The notes under the pieces are model-generated. The model had not been told where the DNA came from, did no database searches, and saw nothing but the letters and a program-made list of their open reading frames with translations. Made by a program: the position numbers and the translations under genes. Of a DNA stretch of 64,000 bases, positions 1 through 7,809 are shown piece after piece. The stretch spans positions 124,001 to 188,000 of the forward strand of contig NZ_CAMLJQ010000001.1 of assembly GCF_946480305.1 (NCBI RefSeq). The letters are read 5' to 3'. The stretch is from an uncultured Caldimonas sp. (GTDB lineage: Bacteria > Pseudomonadota > Gammaproteobacteria > Burkholderiales > Burkholderiaceae). Numbering within the stretch: the stretch's first letter is position 1; every line of letters starts with the position of its first letter.

Positions 1-1
1 G

Positions 2-181
2 GTGGTCAAGCAGCACATCAAGGTGCAGTCGATGGACAGCGAGATCGTCGTCGAGGCCAAGACGCAGATCACGCTCAAGTGCGGCGACAGCAAGATCACG
101 ATGACCAAGGGCGGCTTGATCACCATCGAGGGCAAGGTGGTGCAGGTCAAGGGGTCCGACAGCGTGGACCTCAACCCGTGA
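2..181 (+). CDS. VgrG C-terminal fragment (T6SS spike tip protein)
   Basis: Only the last 59 codons are inside the window; the gene enters from the left. The visible tail alternates short beta strands of the type 'EIVVEAKTQITLKCGDSKI', typical of the DUF2345 needle extension that follows the gp27/gp5 part of VgrG proteins. VgrG trimers form the puncturing tip of the type VI secretion system, and PAAR proteins sit on their end. The next genes are a DUF1795 chaperone and a PAAR effector, the usual order of a vgrG-effector module, so the context supports the call. The gene ends 16 bases before the chaperone start. Confidence 0.85.
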   Translation: MVKQHIKVQSMDSEIVVEAKTQITLKCGDSKITMTKGGLITIEGKVVQVKGSDSVDLNP

Positions 182-197
182 AGAAAGCACCGACCGC

Positions 198-1049
198 ATG
201 AGCTCCCCCTATCGCATCCACGAAGCCGAACTGATGGTGCCCGCAGGTTGGCGCGACCAGACCATGAACGTGTTCCGCCTGCCCGGCGCCAACGGCAAGA
301 AGGACACCAGCCTGCTCATCACCCGCGACCCCGAGACGCAGACCGACGACGTACACCAGTACGCCGACGCGCAACAAGAAGCCGCCAAACGACAGTTCAA
401 CGGCTACAAATTCCTTGGCAAGCAAGACACCACTATCGACGACGAGCCAGCGGCCATCGTCGACTACCTGTGGCGCAGCAACGCCACTGCCTTGCTGCGC
501 CAGCGGCAAGCCTTCGTGTGGCACGACGGCAGCATGCTCGTCATCACGTTGACCGCCATGCTCGAAGAATTCGACGAGCACGCGGCGGTGTGGGACGAGT
601 TCCTGGCATCCATCAAGCTGCGCCGGGACCAACCGGCGCCGATGGTAGAACCCGCAGCCAACGACGAGTTGCCCGTGCCGGCGCCGGTGTTACCGGCAGC
701 GGGGCCTCAACACCTGTACGCGCTGGCCGTGCGCCAACGCACCCTGCACATCGTGCCGCCGACGGTGGAGTTGCAAAGCGCCTTCAATGCGCTCGACGTC
801 GAGGATGGCTTGTGGGCGTTCTATGCCGCAGACGGCTCGCCGCTGAGGCCGCACATGGTGGTGCCGAACCGCAAAGGCGTGTTCTGGAGCGAACCCGGCA
901 AGTTCGAACTGCTGCCTGACGAGCGCGGCAATGTAGCTCACCTGAGCAGCTTGCTCGACGGCATCCGTGCCGTAAAAGGCCCGGTCCCGTGGAGCGACCT
1001 CGGGTACGTGCGCGAACAACTTCAGCAGGCATCCGGAGCCAAGGCGTGA
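198..1049 (+). CDS. DUF1795 (Eag-type) T6SS effector chaperone
   Basis: 283 residues. The first ~145 residues match the DUF1795/DcrB-like fold: 'YRIHEAELMVPAGWRDQTMN' at the start, then a 'SLLITRD' strand and a 'SIKLR' end. The rest is a less conserved C-terminal half that also looks like a beta-rich domain. DUF1795 proteins of this kind (Eag chaperones) bind and shield the N-terminal membrane helices of prePAAR effectors and deliver them to VgrG. Here the gene lies between vgrG and exactly such an effector, and overlaps its GTG start by 4 bases (GTGA), implying coupled translation. No signal peptide is present, so it acts in the cytoplasm. The ATG at 198 is the first good start after vgrG. 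Confidence 0.82.
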   Translation: MSSPYRIHEAELMVPAGWRDQTMNVFRLPGANGKKDTSLLITRDPETQTDDVHQYADAQQEAAKRQFNGYKFLGKQDTTIDDEPAAIVDYLWRSNATALLRQRQAFVWHDGSMLVITLTAMLEEFDEHAAVWDEFLASIKLRRDQPAPMVEPAANDELPVPAPVLPAAGPQHLYALAVRQRTLHIVPPTVELQSAFNALDVEDGLWAFYAADGSPLRPHMVVPNRKGVFWSEPGKFELLPDERGNVAHLSSLLDGIRAVKGPVPWSDLGYVREQLQQASGAKA

Positions 1050-2407
1050 GCGGGGCTGAAGCGGCACTGCGTGCCGCGCGGCTTGGCGATGAAATCACCC
1101 ACGGCATGGGCATGGTCGGCATGGTGGCCGGCGCGCTCATTGGTGCGGCGATTGGGGCTGCCATTGTTGTGGCTGGCGTGGCCACCGGCGGTCTTGCCAT
1201 CGCCGTGATCGTGGGTGGCTGTATTGCCGGCGGCGGTTTGGCGGGTGGTGCGCTGGCGCGCGGGATCATGAGGGCGGCCAATTTGTCCGGGCCAACCGCG
1301 GGAACATTAGGGCAAGGCTCGAAGAACGTGACCGTCAACGGTCGTCCAGCCATGCGCGCCGGCGTGGACTTCACCCCTAGGTGCTCGGGCGCTCCGCTGA
1401 ATCACTTCCCCAAGCCAAATGTGCTCATCGCACAGGGAGCCAAGCGAGTAACGGTCAATGGCAAGCCAATGGCTCGCACCGATATGCGCATGGCCTGCGG
1501 CGCGAAGATCAAGACCGGCAGCAGCAATGTCTTCGTCGGTAGCGAGACGGTGACCGTCGTCGAGATTCAAGACAACGAAGAGCTCTTCGAGATGGCGCTG
1601 ACCGTGCTGGGCACCGCGGCGCTGCTTGGGGCGGGATTGGGCGCGATCGCCGCAGGCGCGTTGCCGGCGCTGGCCTTTGGTGGAGTGGTGCTGGCGTCGC
1701 ACTTTGGGATGGCAGAACTCTACAAGTGGGGAGAATCCCTCGGGCCAGGATATGGCGACATCATGGTAGGTGCGGCGGGGTTTGCACTGATGGGTGTGGG
1801 AGTGCGAGCGGCCAGGACGCCGACAGGGCGTACGGCGTTTGATGGGCTCAACCGTAGTACAGAGGCAACGACGGAACACACAATCAGTCTCTACGGATTC
1901 CGAGGCGCTGGTTCAGTTGCAGATCTAGCGGGGAGAAACGCGCCGCATCCCTATGTCGTGACTGGTCACGTAGGGTATTCGTTCAATGGGGGGAAAACCA
2001 TATATGGCTTTGGACCGAATGTGCCGAAAAATATGTCGAGTTATGATGCGGTTCAGTCTTTGCGAAATAAAGTGACTTATCCTGGGAAAATTACTGACGA
2101 TACGGCTTTATTCAAAGCCGTCTCAGCGAGGCCGGCCATTGGTCGCGATGGGAAGCCGCAGGTCGTAGTTGAACAAAAAATACCTGTTTCGAAAGCTGAA
2201 TTTGGGAGAATAAAAGCGGAGCACGACGCTATCGGTGTGAATAGACCAATGGATGATGTCCGTTATGGTTTCCCTGATGAGGGAGCGTGCACGTTTAATT
2301 GCGCAACATTTCCTTCAAAGTTAGGCATACCGATTCCTGAAACATCTGGAAATTTGCGGAACTACATACCTCAACTTGAGAAAAATGGCAACGTATGGCA
2401 GCCATGA
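1046..2407 (+). CDS. PAAR-domain T6SS effector with permuted papain-like (NlpC/LRAT-type) toxin tail
   Basis: 453 residues from a GTG start that overlaps the chaperone stop. Residues 10-19 read AARLGDEITH, an exact match to the prePAAR motif AARxxDxxxH. A glycine/alanine-rich pair of membrane helices follows (~21-70), then a PAAR domain (~75-175, repeated 'VTVNG' strands) and a second hydrophobic region (~185-265). The C-terminal ~170 residues are a separate domain with H308 in 'TGHVGYSF' and C419 in 'TFNCATF'. This His-then-Cys order is that of circularly permuted papain-like hydrolases (NlpC/P60, LRAT and YiiX relatives), so the toxin may cleave peptidoglycan amides or acyl/peptide bonds. 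The tail is much AT-richer than the N-terminal half, suggesting a swapped toxin module. The PAAR part is secure; the enzyme class is inferred from motif order only. Confidence 0.8.
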   Translation: MSGAEAALRAARLGDEITHGMGMVGMVAGALIGAAIGAAIVVAGVATGGLAIAVIVGGCIAGGGLAGGALARGIMRAANLSGPTAGTLGQGSKNVTVNGRPAMRAGVDFTPRCSGAPLNHFPKPNVLIAQGAKRVTVNGKPMARTDMRMACGAKIKTGSSNVFVGSETVTVVEIQDNEELFEMALTVLGTAALLGAGLGAIAAGALPALAFGGVVLASHFGMAELYKWGESLGPGYGDIMVGAAGFALMGVGVRAARTPTGRTAFDGLNRSTEATTEHTISLYGFRGAGSVADLAGRNAPHPYVVTGHVGYSFNGGKTIYGFGPNVPKNMSSYDAVQSLRNKVTYPGKITDDTALFKAVSARPAIGRDGKPQVVVEQKIPVSKAEFGRIKAEHDAIGVNRPMDDVRYGFPDEGACTFNCATFPSKLGIPIPETSGNLRNYIPQLEKNGNVWQP

Positions 2408-2883
2408 CTGACGAGCAGCCCTTCTTGGCTGATCAAATTGAGAATTACGATGCGATCGTGGTCAAAATTATTGCCTCACCTCAGCCTCAAACTTTGCGCG
2501 CCGAGGTGCTAAAGATTTTTTCTTGGGGAAAGGGAGTGGAGGAGTCGTGCGTTGGATCGGAAATTGAATTCGTTCAGGCGCCGGGAGGATGGGGGGATGA
2601 TCGTTTGGAAGTTGGGGAAAAGGCCGTTCTATTTTTGTTTGATATTTCAGGCAAACTCTATGAGGATGCGTGGCGAGGTCATCTGGTTATTGAGGAAATC
2701 GAGGGCCAAGATTTTGCCATTTTTGAGCACCGAGAGCTATGGCGGGACGAAACGATATCTAATATTATTAGAGAGCATTCAAGGCAAGATCCTAAGCGCC
2801 CTTACGCTACAGCGATACAATTCGATGCTCTAGAAAAATACTTGCTATGCATGCTCGAAAAAATGGGCCGACTCCGCAAATGA
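2404..2883 (+). CDS. Probable immunity protein of the PAAR effector
   Basis: 159 residues from the ATG at 2404, which overlaps the effector stop as ATGA; an in-frame ATG at 2395 would add three residues. There is no signal peptide or membrane segment. The pattern 'YDAIVVKIIAS', then 'AEVLKIFSWGKG', then 'LEVGEKAVLFLF' resembles TIMP/NTR-like beta barrels, where a ligand-binding barrel is followed by a C-terminal helix. It is AT-rich like the toxin tail. Tight coupling directly behind a T6SS toxin is the standard place for the cognate immunity gene. If the toxin works in the periplasm a signal peptide would be expected; its absence either means a cytoplasmic toxin target or that another gene supplies immunity. 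Confidence 0.6.
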   Translation: MTDEQPFLADQIENYDAIVVKIIASPQPQTLRAEVLKIFSWGKGVEESCVGSEIEFVQAPGGWGDDRLEVGEKAVLFLFDISGKLYEDAWRGHLVIEEIEGQDFAIFEHRELWRDETISNIIREHSRQDPKRPYATAIQFDALEKYLLCMLEKMGRLRK

Positions 2884-2928
2884 ATAATATAATGCATGGA
2901 ATTAACCGGTAGAGTTTATTGAGCTCCT

Positions 2929-3405
2929 ATGGATAGAAATCAAATCGATCTTTCGCCATTCTTTGCTCGGGCTAGAGCTTTTGCTTCTCAGGGGCGATTT
3001 GAGGATGCGGTGGCGTTGTATGGCGATATTTTGCAAGCTGATCCCAATAATCCGCTGGTATACGCAGACCGAGGAACGGTGTATGCCATGATGAAACAGT
3101 TTGACTTGGCATTGCAGGATCTAAATCAAGCGTTTGATCTTGGTTACAGTGATCCGTCTGTTTATTGCACGGCAGCAACTGTATATTTTGAGAAGGATGA
3201 GCTGCAGAGTGCTTTGCACTATTTCGATGAGTCAATTAAGTCAAAGCCGGATCATGCCTTGGCTTATTACAACAGATCAAGCGTGCTGCACCGTCAAGGT
3301 AAAATAAGTTTGGCCGTTTCTGACCTTGAAACCTGTTTGTCCTTGGGTCCAGATGAAAATTTTAGAAAATTAATAGAGAGCCGGCTCAAATTGTTGCGTG
3401 GCTAA
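2929..3405 (+). CDS. Tetratricopeptide repeat (TPR) protein
   Basis: 158 residues containing about three to four TPR units: 'ASQGRFEDAVALYGDILQAD', 'DRGTVYAMMKQFDLALQDL', 'ALHYFDESIKSKPDHALAYY', and 'RQGKISLAVSDLETCLSLGP'. TPRs are protein-protein adaptors. There is no signal peptide, so it is probably cytoplasmic. It follows the probable immunity gene by 45 bases in the same direction and has the same AT-rich base use. TPR proteins are found among genes stacked behind T6SS toxins, but nothing in the sequence shows what it binds. No strong ribosome-binding site is visible before ATG 2929 (gagctcct). Confidence 0.7.
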   Translation: MDRNQIDLSPFFARARAFASQGRFEDAVALYGDILQADPNNPLVYADRGTVYAMMKQFDLALQDLNQAFDLGYSDPSVYCTAATVYFEKDELQSALHYFDESIKSKPDHALAYYNRSSVLHRQGKISLAVSDLETCLSLGPDENFRKLIESRLKLLRG

Positions 3406-3409
3406 TATG

Positions 3410-3733
3410 TCCCCCGAACATCGTTCCTGACCTTGACCAGGAATGCAGCATCTTCCAGGACAAGACTACGGGTGCTCGAAGAGGTGTTCGATGAGTGCGG
3501 CTCGGTAGCCCCCTTTGGACTGTCTCCCGAGCCACACCTATCACCCCGAGAACCTCGTCGTCCAATACCAGCAGATCGACTGGAAGTTTGTCAGCCATCC
3601 GATGGAACAGGAGGGCGTGACGTACTACAAGTACTGGCTCCACAGGCACAAACTTGTGATCGCCGACGACGCCCATGCCCAGCTACTGCCCGCCGCTACC
3701 GCTGTACTAGCACGAATCGATAATGGCAGATGA
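3410..3733 (+). pseudogene. GC-rich decayed coding fragment between AT-rich genes
   Basis: This stretch has the GC-rich codon use of the chromosome, unlike the AT-rich genes on both sides. One frame (from TTG 3515 to 3733) reads like a real protein end with aromatic-rich segments such as 'YHPENLVVQYQQIDWKFVS' and 'VTYYKYWLHRHKLVIADDA'. The frame has a stop at 3506, and upstream protein-like sequence ('LRVLEEVFDECGSVA') lies in a different frame, which suggests a frameshifted or truncated gene. I do not recognise the family. It overlaps the next start by 11 bases. It may be the stump of an earlier effector or immunity gene replaced by cassette exchange. Confidence 0.4.
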
Positions 3734-4466
3734 AATGGACGATGTTAGTCAAGTGAATAGTGATCTTCTGATGCTTACTTATGCTCCGCAATTCGATCAC
3801 CCAATGACCACAGGTATTCGAAATGTCGTGAATAAGTTGGTGGAGCCAAAATATCCATTGCAGCAGGAAGATTACTACCTTGCAATAATTCAAAGGCTGC
3901 TTAATAGCAACGCGCCACTTTCAGGTGCGGCCCCTTCAGTGACGGGGCGAAACGAAGATGAAATCCGTGAATTTCTTTTTGAGTTTGCGAAAGCTTTGGA
4001 GAACGAGTATCGCTTTTCACGGCGCGGGGGGAAGGTTGCATCATGTTCTGGGAGATGGGTTTGCGTCTCCTTAGGCGCAGAAGGTGAATTTTTGGTGGGC
4101 GAGGTTTTGCCTGTATTGATTGATGGATCGGAGGTCTGGGTTCATCAACCCGCTGCCGACGAGAAGTCTGCTTGGGGAATTTTAAAAGAAGAGCTGCTGC
4201 GTTACTACAGGCCGAAATTCCTGCGAGCAGCAGTCGGAGGTAAAAAATCCGTTCAGCCCTATGCCGAAGCGTCATATTTGCGGATGAAAGAATTGCTGCA
4301 GCGAGAGCATTTGGAATCTCTAAAGAAGGACCTCGCTCGTCTTCTTGCTAACGACAGCAGTAAGTGGGAGGAACTGAACTCGGCCGTGGGGGATGCCTTG
4401 TCTAGTCCAGATGTGCGCGATTGGTTGATGAAATTCTTTTCCGAGTTTGCGGTGAAAATTTCTTAA
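3723..4466 (+). CDS. Hypothetical protein in T6SS cargo region
   Basis: 247 residues, no signal peptide, no membrane helix, no family recognised. The N-terminal half is mixed; the C-terminal ~70 residues are charged and helical ('RMKELLQREHLESLKKDLAR'). Base use is AT-rich like the toxin tail and immunity gene. The position in the string of genes behind a PAAR effector suggests an orphan or additional immunity protein, but this is inference from context alone. The start is ATG at 3723; in-frame ATG at 3735 is an alternative. Confidence 0.55.
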   Translation: MADEMDDVSQVNSDLLMLTYAPQFDHPMTTGIRNVVNKLVEPKYPLQQEDYYLAIIQRLLNSNAPLSGAAPSVTGRNEDEIREFLFEFAKALENEYRFSRRGGKVASCSGRWVCVSLGAEGEFLVGEVLPVLIDGSEVWVHQPAADEKSAWGILKEELLRYYRPKFLRAAVGGKKSVQPYAEASYLRMKELLQREHLESLKKDLARLLANDSSKWEELNSAVGDALSSPDVRDWLMKFFSEFAVKIS

Positions 4467-4712
4467 TACTGCCTTCTTTATGCTTTTTTAGATGGGGTGC
4501 GGGTTGCTATCTTGTCAAGTTTAGGTAAGGTGTTTGTGATCGCGGCTCGTTGAGTCCGATCGATAATTGATAAAAGTGGGGCGAGCTTCAAATTCCATTG
4601 AGGGATGATGTTCCTACCCCTTGGTGCTGTTGGAATTCATCGCGAGAAAAAGGGGGGCGCCTTCTGGCTAGTGTTTTAATAGGGGCGCTCGCCCTGTGGG
4701 CTTCCGGGGGAT

Positions 4713-4994
4713 TTGTTCCCAGGTTTTGTTAAAAGCATCCCTTGGATGCCTGTTGTTCCTGCGGTTTTTCTTCTTGCCTCGATTGTTTCCTCGCCTTTAA
4801 TAGGTTTTGTGAAGATAATTCTCAACCGAGAAAGAATGGCGCGGAAGATTAAAGGGTTTGGAAAGGAGCGTACCGGTAGGTGGGGTACACATACCTTTTA
4901 CACCCTGCCCATTGAGTATTGTGCGTTCGTGATTCCAACTGCGAAGGTTGTCTGTTGCACAATCGCAATCCTCTATTGCGTTGAGGCTGGCTGA
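4713..4994 (+). CDS. Possible small membrane protein or gene remnant
   Basis: 93 codons from a TTG at 4713. Two hydrophobic segments are visible: one near residues 10-36 ('WMPVVPAVFLLASIVSSPLI') and one near 68-90. They are separated by a basic loop with 'RERMARKIKGFGKERTGRWG'. Upstream hydrophobic sequence ('LIGALALWASGGFVP') is in another frame, so this could be a frameshifted membrane protein rather than an intact gene. No ribosome-binding site and no ATG start. Low confidence. Confidence 0.25.
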   Translation: MFPGFVKSIPWMPVVPAVFLLASIVSSPLIGFVKIILNRERMARKIKGFGKERTGRWGTHTFYTLPIEYCAFVIPTAKVVCCTIAILYCVEAG

Positions 4995-5063
4995 GCTCGC
5001 GAGAGCAGGCTTGTTGCGTCAAGCCGCCCGTACAGGTACGGGTGGCACTTCATGACTGAACAA

Positions 5064-5083
5064 GGCTCCAGGTGGCTGGAGCC
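5064..5083. terminator. Hairpin between convergent genes, possible terminator
   Basis: A perfect 7-bp stem GGCTCCA/TGGAGCC with a 6-base loop, 17 bases past the stop of the minus-strand lipoprotein gene. The T tract on either side is weak (TTGTT on the minus strand), so termination is plausible but not certain. Confidence 0.4.
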
Positions 5084-5099
5084 GCTTCTGCGTGGTCCC

Positions 5100-6662
5100 T
5101 CAGTCCCGTGCGCCGATTGCCATTGAGGTCCGGTTCTGGACCTGCGATGCGTGGTCGTAACCCGGCGTTCCGACGATCGAGTTCGCCTTCGCCGCTACCG
5201 GCCGCCGCGGCCTGAAACCTTCGTCGATGTCGTTGAAGGTGAGTTCCAGGTAGTCGTCACCGTAGTAGCCGGCAGACAGCTGCACGGTGGTGGGGCAATA
5301 GCCGACGAAGAGGTTGTTCCGGATGGATCGGGCCTCGGCCGGTACAGGTGCGGTCGACTTGATGAAGAACGGGTACAGCCGGTGGTTCTGCGTGTCGTAG
5401 TAGCGCGAGAACGCGACCAGCGTGTTGTGCTCGATCGTCAGCTGCCACGGCCGGGCGCTGTCGAAGGGTTTGGTGGTCGAGCCCGCCTCCACGGCAAACG
5501 TGATGGCTGCGCCGTTGGAGAAATTGCCCGAAAAGTTCTTGACGAAGACGTTGTTGCGCGCCACCAGCGTGCCGCCTTCGGGAATGTCGACCAGGTAGGT
5601 CTCGGCCTGCATGCCGGTCGCGGCGCGCGCGCCCTGGAAGTAGTTGCCTTCGAGCACGTTCACCTGCGCTCGCGACTTGAACAGGTGCCCGTAGTAAGCG
5701 TCGTGGCTCCAGGAGCCCTGCATCTTGACGGTGAAGTTGTTGTCGACCGAGCTGCTGTTCATGTAGATGTTGTGCTCGGGGCCGCCGCTGCCGCCGTTAT
5801 CGGCCAGTTCCACGTTCTGCATCAGGAACAGACCACTGTTGTTCGATGTGCCGAAGATGCCGTTCTGCTGGTGCCGGCGGAAGCCGGCGATCCGCACGTT
5901 GCGCAGCGTCAGGTTGTGGGCGCCGTTGAGGTAGACGCCGGCCTTGCCGAGATTGCCCCCAGTGGGTGAATCGACGATGTCGAGGTTCTCGATGGTGACG
6001 TTCTCGGACTTGCCCACGTACACGAGCGACTGGCCGAAGTTGTTGTTGGAGGCACCGCTGGCCGGGTTGCGGATCACCGGCCGCACGCCATTCACCGTGA
6101 GGCCGCGGATGGTGATGTTGCGCGGGGTGTAGTAGGTGCCTGCGCTGAAGTCCTGGTCGTTCTTGACGTTGGGGCCAACGAAGATCTGCTGGTCTTCGCC
6201 CTCATAGACGGCGGGCTCGAGTTCGAACACATCGCCGTCTGCCATTTGCGTGTAGGGCATGCGGCGGAACGGGCCGACCGAGGTGTCGTGCGCGTCGATG
6301 TTGTTGGGCTGGCTGCGGTAACCCGACAACTTGGCGTACGTGGCAATGACCACGCCGTTGCGGATGTGCCGGATGCGGGGCGTGCCGCTGGTGGCGGCGC
6401 GAGCAGCGGGCGTCGTGGTCTGCTGGCGCCACTCCCACTGCTCGGGGTAGTTGCCGTCGGTGCAGTAGCTGGTGCTGTATTGCGTTTCGGGGCTGTAGCC
6501 CGGGTCGCTCGAAGGGGTGGCCGGTGGCGTTTGTGCGGAGTCGCTGCCGTCGGCGTTCGCCGTGGACTGCTCGGAAGAACTGGCCCCCCCGCCGCAGGCA
6601 GAGAGCAGCACGACGATGGCGGTGAGCGTGACGCAGGCGCGCACGCGTTGGAAGAATTGCAT
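5100..6662 (-). CDS. Secreted lipoprotein with right-handed parallel beta-helix (pectate-lyase-like fold)
   Basis: 520 residues from ATG 6662, chosen because it begins a clean lipoprotein signal peptide with lipobox LLSAC (Cys at about residue 23); sequence upstream is not protein-like. After a Ser/Thr/Asp/Pro-rich linker the protein has repeated strands such as 'NITIRGLTVNGVRPVI', 'NVTIENLDIVDS', 'NLTLRNVRIAGF' and 'NNVFVKNFSG', the rungs of a right-handed parallel beta-helix. Proteins with this fold cleave or bind polysaccharides, but I cannot see a definite catalytic set, so substrate is open (pectin, alginate or other uronide). It would be anchored in the outer membrane. It is transcribed alone and convergent with the T6SS cargo region. 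Confidence 0.75.
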   Translation of the reverse strand: MQFFQRVRACVTLTAIVVLLSACGGGASSSEQSTANADGSDSAQTPPATPSSDPGYSPETQYSTSYCTDGNYPEQWEWRQQTTTPAARAATSGTPRIRHIRNGVVIATYAKLSGYRSQPNNIDAHDTSVGPFRRMPYTQMADGDVFELEPAVYEGEDQQIFVGPNVKNDQDFSAGTYYTPRNITIRGLTVNGVRPVIRNPASGASNNNFGQSLVYVGKSENVTIENLDIVDSPTGGNLGKAGVYLNGAHNLTLRNVRIAGFRRHQQNGIFGTSNNSGLFLMQNVELADNGGSGGPEHNIYMNSSSVDNNFTVKMQGSWSHDAYYGHLFKSRAQVNVLEGNYFQGARAATGMQAETYLVDIPEGGTLVARNNVFVKNFSGNFSNGAAITFAVEAGSTTKPFDSARPWQLTIEHNTLVAFSRYYDTQNHRLYPFFIKSTAPVPAEARSIRNNLFVGYCPTTVQLSAGYYGDDYLELTFNDIDEGFRPRRPVAAKANSIVGTPGYDHASQVQNRTSMAIGARD

Positions 6663-6815
6663 CCCTGACCTTGTTTGCGGAAATCTTGGTGGCGGGATCC
6701 TAAGGTCGTGTGAGGGCGTCGGTGACGACAAGACGGGCCGCGCAAGACAAACGGCTGAGGCGCATTGACGAGCGTTCTCGCGCAGGGCGGCCACGACGGG
6801 CCGGCCGCCCGTCAC

Positions 6816-7568
6816 TCACGCGACCGCGTATTCGCGTTGCTCGCGATGCGTCAGCGCGTGCCGCTCCACCGGGTGAGCCTTCTGCGGCAACCCTCCGAAC
6901 CGCCGCAGCGCGGGGGCGTCGAGCACACGCAGGCAGTGCCGGTTCATGCGCAGCAGGCCACGCTCGGCGAGGCTGTGCAGTGCGCAGTTGGTACGCTGGC
7001 GCGACACGCCCGAAAGCAGGCCGATCTCGCCGTGCGTCAACCGCACCACTGGCAGGGCGCCGGGGTGCAGGTCGGTGTCGATCAGCGAGGCGAGGCAGCG
7101 CGCCACCCGGGCCTCGCAGTCGTGCAGGCGATCGCCTTCGAGGGCGTCCATCGCGGCTTCGGCTCGGGCGGCGATCAGCGTCAGCACGTGTTGGTTGAAG
7201 GCTGGGCGGGTGAGCAGCAGTTCATGGAACAGTTCGCCCGGCAGCAACACGAGCTGGGTGTCGCGCAGCGCGATGGCGTCGTAGCGCCGGGGGGTGTTGC
7301 GCAACAGCGCGCATTCGTCGAACCATTCCCCCTTGCCCGCGTGGCCGAGCGCCGAGACGCGGCCCTCGTCAGAACCGACCGACATCTGCACCAGCCCGTC
7401 CACCACGCCCACCCAGTGGGTCACCGGGTCGCCGCGGAAGCCGACGTGCCCGCCCGCCTTGACGCTGCGCTCGCGCAGTGAGCGGCGCAGCAAGGCGTGG
7501 TCGGATTCGTTCAGCAGGTTCGCCCAGGTGGCCAGGCGAGGCAGGTGAAGGAAGGCATGCGTGTTCAT
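6816..7568 (-). CDS. Crp/Fnr family transcriptional regulator
   Basis: 250 residues from ATG 7568. The N-terminal ~150 residues form a cyclic-nucleotide-binding-type beta roll ('GDPVTHWVGVVDGLVQMSVG', 'GKGEWFDECALLRNTPRRYD'). A long dimer helix and a C-terminal Crp-type winged helix follow, with recognition helix in 'LTHGEIGLLSGVSRQRTNCA'. No Fnr-type cysteine cluster is seen, so it is not an oxygen sensor by iron-sulfur cluster. The effector molecule cannot be told. The gene is divergent from the AraC-type regulator at 7810 across a 241-base spacer that must hold both promoters. The lipoprotein gene downstream starts 153 bases after its stop. Confidence 0.85.
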   Translation of the reverse strand: MNTHAFLHLPRLATWANLLNESDHALLRRSLRERSVKAGGHVGFRGDPVTHWVGVVDGLVQMSVGSDEGRVSALGHAGKGEWFDECALLRNTPRRYDAIALRDTQLVLLPGELFHELLLTRPAFNQHVLTLIAARAEAAMDALEGDRLHDCEARVARCLASLIDTDLHPGALPVVRLTHGEIGLLSGVSRQRTNCALHSLAERGLLRMNRHCLRVLDAPALRRFGGLPQKAHPVERHALTHREQREYAVA

Positions 7569-7809
7569 CTGCGGCTTTCTTGCGCTGCTCGCGCAAGTCC
7601 ATCGTTGTCTCCAGTCGGTGCGCGGTGCATGGCAAGGCAAGCCGAGCGGTCATGCTGAGTCGCACTTTCGGCCACTGCATGCTATGGTCCTGCACTGTTC
7701 TGTTGGCCGATTTGGCAAGTTTCCCTCTTGCTTTGCTTGGCGTCACTCGCCAACTGCGCCGCCGTACTTGCATTTCGTGCCAAATTGAACGACCGTTCGA
7801 AAATTGCCG

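Larger units (their letters stand above)
4467..5099. other. Mostly non-coding stretch with degraded gene remains
   Basis: About 630 bases between the T6SS cargo genes and the convergent beta-helix lipoprotein. The left part is AT-rich, with broken short frames. The only protein-like piece is 4713-4994, given separately. The right end holds a hairpin at 5064-5083. No promoter or RNA gene was recognised. Confidence 0.5.

Noticed and set aside
7774..7799. Pair of TTCG elements before the AraC regulator at 7810
   Set aside because: The cores are separated by 18 bases, not 16, and no -10 element is positioned downstream.
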